Assembly: GCF_018785315.1 (NCBI RefSeq)
Contig: NZ_WQPN01000031.1
Span: 1 to 64,000 of the forward strand
Direction: 5' to 3'
Source: Clostridium sp. MCC353
Lineage (GTDB): Bacteria > Bacillota > Clostridia > Lachnospirales > Lachnospiraceae
DNA length: 64,000 nt
Position numbers and translations under genes: made by a program
Notes under the pieces: model-generated
What the model saw: the letters and a program-made list of their open reading frames with translations, nothing else
Databases searched by the model: none
Told to the model about the DNA's origin: nothing
Shown here: positions 60,526-64,000 of the stretch, one piece after another
Numbering within the stretch: position 1 is the first letter of the stretch
How the letters are laid out: each line of letters begins with the position of its first letter

Positions 60526-61455
60526 ATGTTTGGCAAGAATAAAAAACTGCAGGAAGCAGAACCACAGGAAATAAAGGTAAGGAAAGCAAAAGTTAAAAAG
60601 GAAAAGGTTAAGAAGGTAAAGGTTAAGAAGGTAAAGGCCTCGAAGGTTAAGGCCGGGAAAGAGAAGGCGGCGAAGCCTGAAAAGCCGGTCTATGTGCCTG
60701 TTGCCGGATTTATGGGGATGGGCGAGGATTACCATATCTATAAGATGACATTTTACGACCGGCTGAAAGGGGCGTTTGCAGGGTCTCTGCTGGGCGCGGC
60801 CATTGGATATGTGTTCTTCAATAACTGGTATGTGGCGGCTGTGCTGGCGGCGGTTATCATAGTGAAGATCCAGGGACCCTACAGGGAACATTTGAAGAAA
60901 AAGAGGCTGAAAAAACTGATTCTGGAATTTAAAGACCTGTTAGAAGCCCTTACTGCTTCTTATTCCGCGGGACAGACCACGACCATGGCATTTCTGGACG
61001 CCCAGAAGGAGATGGCGGACCTGTTCGGAGAGCGGGCGGATATCGTCCAGGAACTTAATATTATCAATGTGGGCCTTCAGCACAACTTCAATATAGAAGA
61101 CCTGCTGCTGAATTTTGCACAGAGATCCGGGCTGGACGACGTGGAAAGCTTTGCAAACGTGTTCGAGGTCTGCAACCGGAAGGGCGGCAACTTAAAGCAG
61201 ATTGTGGGAGAGACCAGAAGTGTGATCAACGACAAGATTGAGATCGAGATGGAGATTCAGACCATGGTGGCTGCCGGTAAAAATGATTTGAATATCATGA
61301 TGGTGCTGCCTTTTGTAATCATGCTTTCCATGAGAGGGCTGGGAGAGAGTATGACCGGGAACAGCCTGGTGAATATTATCGTAAAGATCGTTGTGCTGGG
61401 CATATTTGCGGCTGCTTACATGTTCGGGCTGAAGATCGTGGAAATAAAGCTTTAG
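60526..61455 (+). CDS. tadB: TadB pilus assembly membrane protein
   Basis: A 309-residue inner-membrane platform protein of the GspF type. The N-terminal 50 residues are a Lys/Val/Ala-rich repeat (KVKKEKVKKVKVKKVKASKV), probably a basic cytoplasmic tail. Two membrane helices lie near residues 80-115, then LEFKDLLEALTASYSAGQT and the cytoplasmic GspF domain, and the final helices near 260-305. SD AGAGGAAA precedes the ATG. The basic tail is unusual for TadB and may contact the membrane or ATPase. Confidence 0.87.
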   Translation: MFGKNKKLQEAEPQEIKVRKAKVKKEKVKKVKVKKVKASKVKAGKEKAAKPEKPVYVPVAGFMGMGEDYHIYKMTFYDRLKGAFAGSLLGAAIGYVFFNNWYVAAVLAAVIIVKIQGPYREHLKKKRLKKLILEFKDLLEALTASYSAGQTTTMAFLDAQKEMADLFGERADIVQELNIINVGLQHNFNIEDLLLNFAQRSGLDDVESFANVFEVCNRKGGNLKQIVGETRSVINDKIEIEMEIQTMVAAGKNDLNIMMVLPFVIMLSMRGLGESMTGNSLVNIIVKIVVLGIFAAAYMFGLKIVEIKL

Positions 61456-61468
61456 GGAGGAAGGACCG

Positions 61469-62338
61469 ATGATTAACTGGTTTCAACTGGCTATGATGGC
61501 CGCAGCGACGCCGTTTGCGCTGTTCTGGATCATTTTGTATTTTAAATATCAGGGGGCTTTTCACGCCTATACGGACAGCCTGTCTCCGGAGGAATATAAG
61601 ATGCCGGAACTGTTTTTTATCGGCATGGGGTTTATGCACCTGACCCGCTATGATCTCCACAGCCGCAAGGGCAGGGCCAGGATCAAAGAGATATCGGAGA
61701 TCAAAGGAAAGAAATATGCGGAGTACTATTACTACGTGATAAAAGGGGCCGGATTTACCTACATATTGACGATTATCCCCTTTGTATTCATATTGGGCGC
61801 GTTGTCCAATGAACCGATGATGCTTTTGATCGGCGTCTGTCTGGCCGTATTGATGGTCCAGTATTTGGAAAAGGATATCAACGAAAAACTGGAACACAGA
61901 CGGGAGGAACTGATGTTAGACCTGCCTCAGATTTTGTCCAAGATGGCTCTGCTGATCAATTCAGGAATGGTCATGCGGGAAGCGTGGGTGAAGGTCGCAT
62001 ATACCGGAGAACGGGCCCTGTATCAGGAGATGCAGATCACTTCCCAGGAGATGGCCAATGGAGTGCCGGACCTGGAGGCCCTGAGGAATTTTGCAGACCG
62101 CTGTTCCCTGAAAGACATCCGTAAAGTTACGTCCACCATCATCCAGAATATGCAGAAGGGCAATAAAGAGCTCTCCTATTTTCTGGAGGAGATATCGAGG
62201 GAGATGTGGGAGGAGAAAAAGAATCTGGTGCGGCAGAAAGGGGAGGCCGCGGGGACAAAGCTGATGATTCCCACGGGCATGATCTTCATCGGCATTCTGA
62301 TTATGGTTGTGGTGCCGATTTTCGCCAACGGTTTTTAG
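61469..62338 (+). CDS. tadC: TadC pilus assembly membrane protein
   Basis: A 289-residue GspF-type membrane protein that pairs with TadB as the pilus platform. One N-terminal helix, two in the middle (about residues 90-135) and one at the C-terminus (MIPTGMIFIGILIMVVVPIF) are visible. The cytoplasmic domain includes LPQILSKMALLINSGMVMREAWVKVA and ISREMWEEKKNLVRQKGEAAGTKLMIP, typical of TadC. SD GGGAGG precedes the ATG. Confidence 0.88.
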   Translation: MINWFQLAMMAAATPFALFWIILYFKYQGAFHAYTDSLSPEEYKMPELFFIGMGFMHLTRYDLHSRKGRARIKEISEIKGKKYAEYYYYVIKGAGFTYILTIIPFVFILGALSNEPMMLLIGVCLAVLMVQYLEKDINEKLEHRREELMLDLPQILSKMALLINSGMVMREAWVKVAYTGERALYQEMQITSQEMANGVPDLEALRNFADRCSLKDIRKVTSTIIQNMQKGNKELSYFLEEISREMWEEKKNLVRQKGEAAGTKLMIPTGMIFIGILIMVVVPIFANGF

Positions 62339-62406
62339 ATGGAAAAGCATAGCAATGGAAATAATGCTTTTAAATAAATAGTGTGAAAGTTAAGGAGGAA
62401 CGAGTT

Positions 62407-62628
62407 ATGTTTGACAAGATGGATATGGCGCTGCTGAATGTTCAGGCCAGAGGAAAAAGGGTGATTGAGAGACTGATTCATGAGGAGGATGGGGCAACAA
62501 ATTTTATTGAAATCGGAGTTATTGTTGTTATCGTGGTGGGGGTCGCAGTAGTTTTCAAAAGAGAACTGGGAACTGTCGTAGCCGAAGCATTTAAGAAAGT
62601 GACAGACTTTATGAAAGATACTAACTAA
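62407..62628 (+). CDS. flp: Flp-type pilin
   Basis: A 73-residue prepilin. A charged leader of about 36 residues is followed by the processing site DGATNFIEIG and a hydrophobic helix (IGVIVVIVVGVAVVF). Glu sits five residues after the Ala at the probable cleavage site, as in type IVb pilins. It would be the main pilus subunit. ATG 62407 follows AAGGAGG; the frame extends eight codons upstream without an SD. A hairpin follows, which may stabilise or separate the pilin message. The prepilin peptidase gene is not in the window. Confidence 0.85.
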   Translation: MFDKMDMALLNVQARGKRVIERLIHEEDGATNFIEIGVIVVIVVGVAVVFKRELGTVVAEAFKKVTDFMKDTN

Positions 62629-62637
62629 AAGAATAAT

Positions 62638-62682
62638 ATCGGGTAGGAGACGGATTGTTATTAGGTCAGCCTCCTACCCGAT
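62638..62682 (+). terminator. Hairpin after the pilin gene (partial terminator or processing signal)
   Basis: ATCGGGTAGGAG and CTCCTACCCGAT form a perfect 12-bp stem. Only TACTT follows, so read-through into the next gene is likely. It probably raises pilin message over the downstream minor pilin genes. Confidence 0.6.
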
Positions 62683-62716
62683 TACTTAAATCAGTCTCAC
62701 CGGGAGGGAGGAGTAT

Positions 62717-63400
62717 ATGTCGGAAAAATTGAAAGATGAATCGGGAGTGATTCTGGTGGAGGCGGCAATCTACTTCCCCATTGTTATATTTACCGTATTT
62801 GCCATGATCTACTTAGGGATGGTGAAGTACCAGGAAAGCATTTTGACCTTTCAGGTTCAGAAGATCGCTGTTATGGGAGGTAGAGAAGCGGCTTATCAGG
62901 GGTATGAGGCATTTGACACCGACGGCTCCCTTCAGTCCAGTTCCGTGGATTTTAAGAGCGGGACACAGTACAGTTCCCAGGTGAAAACCTATTATGACCT
63001 GCATTCGGAACACCTGTACAATGAATGGAAGTTTGATTACGGGGAAGAGGCGGGAAGCCTGGAGCAGGAACTTACCCAGATGCTGGAACAGAGCTCCTTT
63101 CTGACCGGAATCCGGTCCACAGCCCAGGTGCATATTAACAACTATGTTATCGGGAAGAGCATTACCGTAGAGGCGACTTACGGGCTGGAAAGCCCCAAAT
63201 TCCTGTCTTATGTGGGGGTTCCGGCGGATATAACGCTGAAGAGCACCGTTACCCAGAACGCATCCAATCCGGCGGAACTGGTCCGCAATATCGATCTGGC
63301 CATGGATCTCATCGATTTTTTGCTGGAACGGTTCGGAGTGAAGGACCGGGTGGACGTATTTTTGAAAAAAGTGGAAGACATAAAGAATAAAATACTTTAG
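62717..63400 (+). CDS. tadE: TadE-like minor pilin
   Basis: A 227-residue protein. The N-terminus DESGVILVEAAIYFPIVIFTVFAMIYLGMVKYQ has the TadE processing site (Gly followed by Glu six residues later) and a single membrane helix. The remaining residues would be extracytoplasmic and contain no cysteine pairs. TadE-type proteins are pseudopilins needed for pilus assembly. SD GGGAGG precedes the ATG, which lies 88 bases after the pilin gene. Confidence 0.82.
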   Translation: MSEKLKDESGVILVEAAIYFPIVIFTVFAMIYLGMVKYQESILTFQVQKIAVMGGREAAYQGYEAFDTDGSLQSSSVDFKSGTQYSSQVKTYYDLHSEHLYNEWKFDYGEEAGSLEQELTQMLEQSSFLTGIRSTAQVHINNYVIGKSITVEATYGLESPKFLSYVGVPADITLKSTVTQNASNPAELVRNIDLAMDLIDFLLERFGVKDRVDVFLKKVEDIKNKIL

Positions 63401-63410
63401 AGGGGCTGGA

Positions 63411-64000
63411 ATGAAAAAGTTCAGGAAAAAGATACGGGGATCGATTTCCCTGTTTTTGTCATTGATAATGCTTTTGCTGATAATACTGGAAGGGTTTCTG
63501 ATCGACGGCAGTAAAGTCCTTGCGGCGAAGTCCATGATGTCCAGCGCCGGTGAGATGGCGCTGAACGCGGGGCTGACTTACTATGACCAGGTGCTTTATG
63601 ATATTTACGGCCTGTTCGCCGTGTCCGAGACAGAGGAGGAACTGAGCGCCAATTTAAAGAATCATTTTAAGAAAACTCTGGGGGAATCGGTGGGAAGCGG
63701 CGGAGCGGACACCCAGTATATTGACGAGATTCTGGAACATATCGACAGCTCCATTAAGAACGGCTGGAATGGAGAAGAGGCTGGACGGCTTCTGAACCTT
63801 CAGTTGGACGACAGCACATTTAAAGCCGGAGGTGTGGACGGTTCCCAATTGTCCCAGCCTTATGTGCTCCGCAGCCAGATTCTGGAATACATGAAATACA
63901 GAGGCCCGGCCAGTTTGGGATATGGAATGCTGGAGAAGATCCATGCGTTTAAAGAAGTGGATAAACAGCAGAAAACCATGGAAAAAAAGCTGGATTATGA
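63411..64000 (+). CDS. TadF/TadG-like pilus protein, truncated by the window end
   Basis: The frame starts at ATG 63411 and runs open to the last base, 196 full codons. The N-terminus (MKKFRKKIRGSISLFLSLIM) is basic and then hydrophobic, with LLLIILEGFLIDGSKVLAAK following, as in proteins of the TadG/TadF or DUF5702 type found at the end of clostridial tad operons. SD AGGGG lies a few bases upstream of the ATG, and the previous gene ends 10 bases before it. The C-terminal part and exact family are outside the window. Confidence 0.7.
   Translation, partial: MKKFRKKIRGSISLFLSLIMLLLIILEGFLIDGSKVLAAKSMMSSAGEMALNAGLTYYDQVLYDIYGLFAVSETEEELSANLKNHFKKTLGESVGSGGADTQYIDEILEHIDSSIKNGWNGEEAGRLLNLQLDDSTFKAGGVDGSQLSQPYVLRSQILEYMKYRGPASLGYGMLEKIHAFKEVDKQQKTMEKKLDY

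Overview
The window is a 64 kb stretch of a clostridial chromosome, most likely Lachnospiraceae (Enterocloster/Hungatella/Lacrimispora-like; inference). The evidence is a SCIFF peptide with its radical SAM maturase, fused SecDF, a Csp-like subtilase, a clostridial tad pilus locus, sigma-A promoters of TTGACA-17-TATAAT type, and frequent GTG/TTG starts with strong Shine-Dalgarno sequences. No rRNA, tRNA, CRISPR array, transposase or phage structural gene was seen.

Layout. (1) 0.1-9.8 kb: two ROK regulators, a zinc alcohol dehydrogenase, a membrane transporter, a HyuA-type ATPase without HyuB, a small HExxH metallopeptidase-like protein and an FAD oxidoreductase. This looks like a regulated catabolic locus for an unknown substrate. 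(2) 9.8-14.1 kb: accessory zone with a 340-bp palindromic element, an Rpn-like nuclease gene, a DUF5131-like protein, two acyltransferases, a gene fragment and a small membrane protein. (3) 14.1-20.7 kb: surface-glycan cluster, rfbF-rfbG-rfbH for a CDP-3,6-dideoxyhexose precursor, with a LicD protein and a GT2 glycosyltransferase. (4) 20.8-29.7 kb: two XRE regulators, an HtrA protease behind 11-bp tandem operator-like repeats, a ClpX paralogue, a Csp-like protease, LspA, tandem palindromic elements and a CBS/CNNM protein. (5) 29.8-35.7 kb: TIGR04086-like membrane protein, SCIFF (scifA), its maturase (scifB), secDF, tgt, yajC. (6) 35.7-42.2 kb: AraC regulator, uroporphyrinogen-decarboxylase-like methyltransferase, HAD phosphatase, molybdopterin oxidoreductase, MATE exporter. 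(7) 42.4-50.6 kb: leuB-ilvD-ilvB and serC-serA-DUF1015. (8) 50.9-57.3 kb: NlpC/P60 hydrolase, acyl-CoA thioesterase, and the rpsL-rpsG-fusA-tuf (str) region. (9) 57.6-64 kb: XRE regulator and a tad/Flp pilus operon running off the right edge.

The most unusual signals are non-coding. A two-copy leader element before the FAD oxidoreductase (8307-8465) and before ilvD (43498-43622) has three hairpins with compensatory changes and a possible loop-to-pre-SD pseudoknot. Its SD-bearing tail recurs before two acyltransferase genes. Large palindromic elements (about 340 bp, with two internal hairpins) lie at 9868-10207, 27590-27928 and 28034-28300, and part of one at the left edge. The 3' ends of two genes, the hyuA-like gene and the tad ATPase gene, are tandemly duplicated past the stop codon (42 bp x3 and 35 bp x5). 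All functional statements come from reading the sequence and remembered family motifs; no database search was run.
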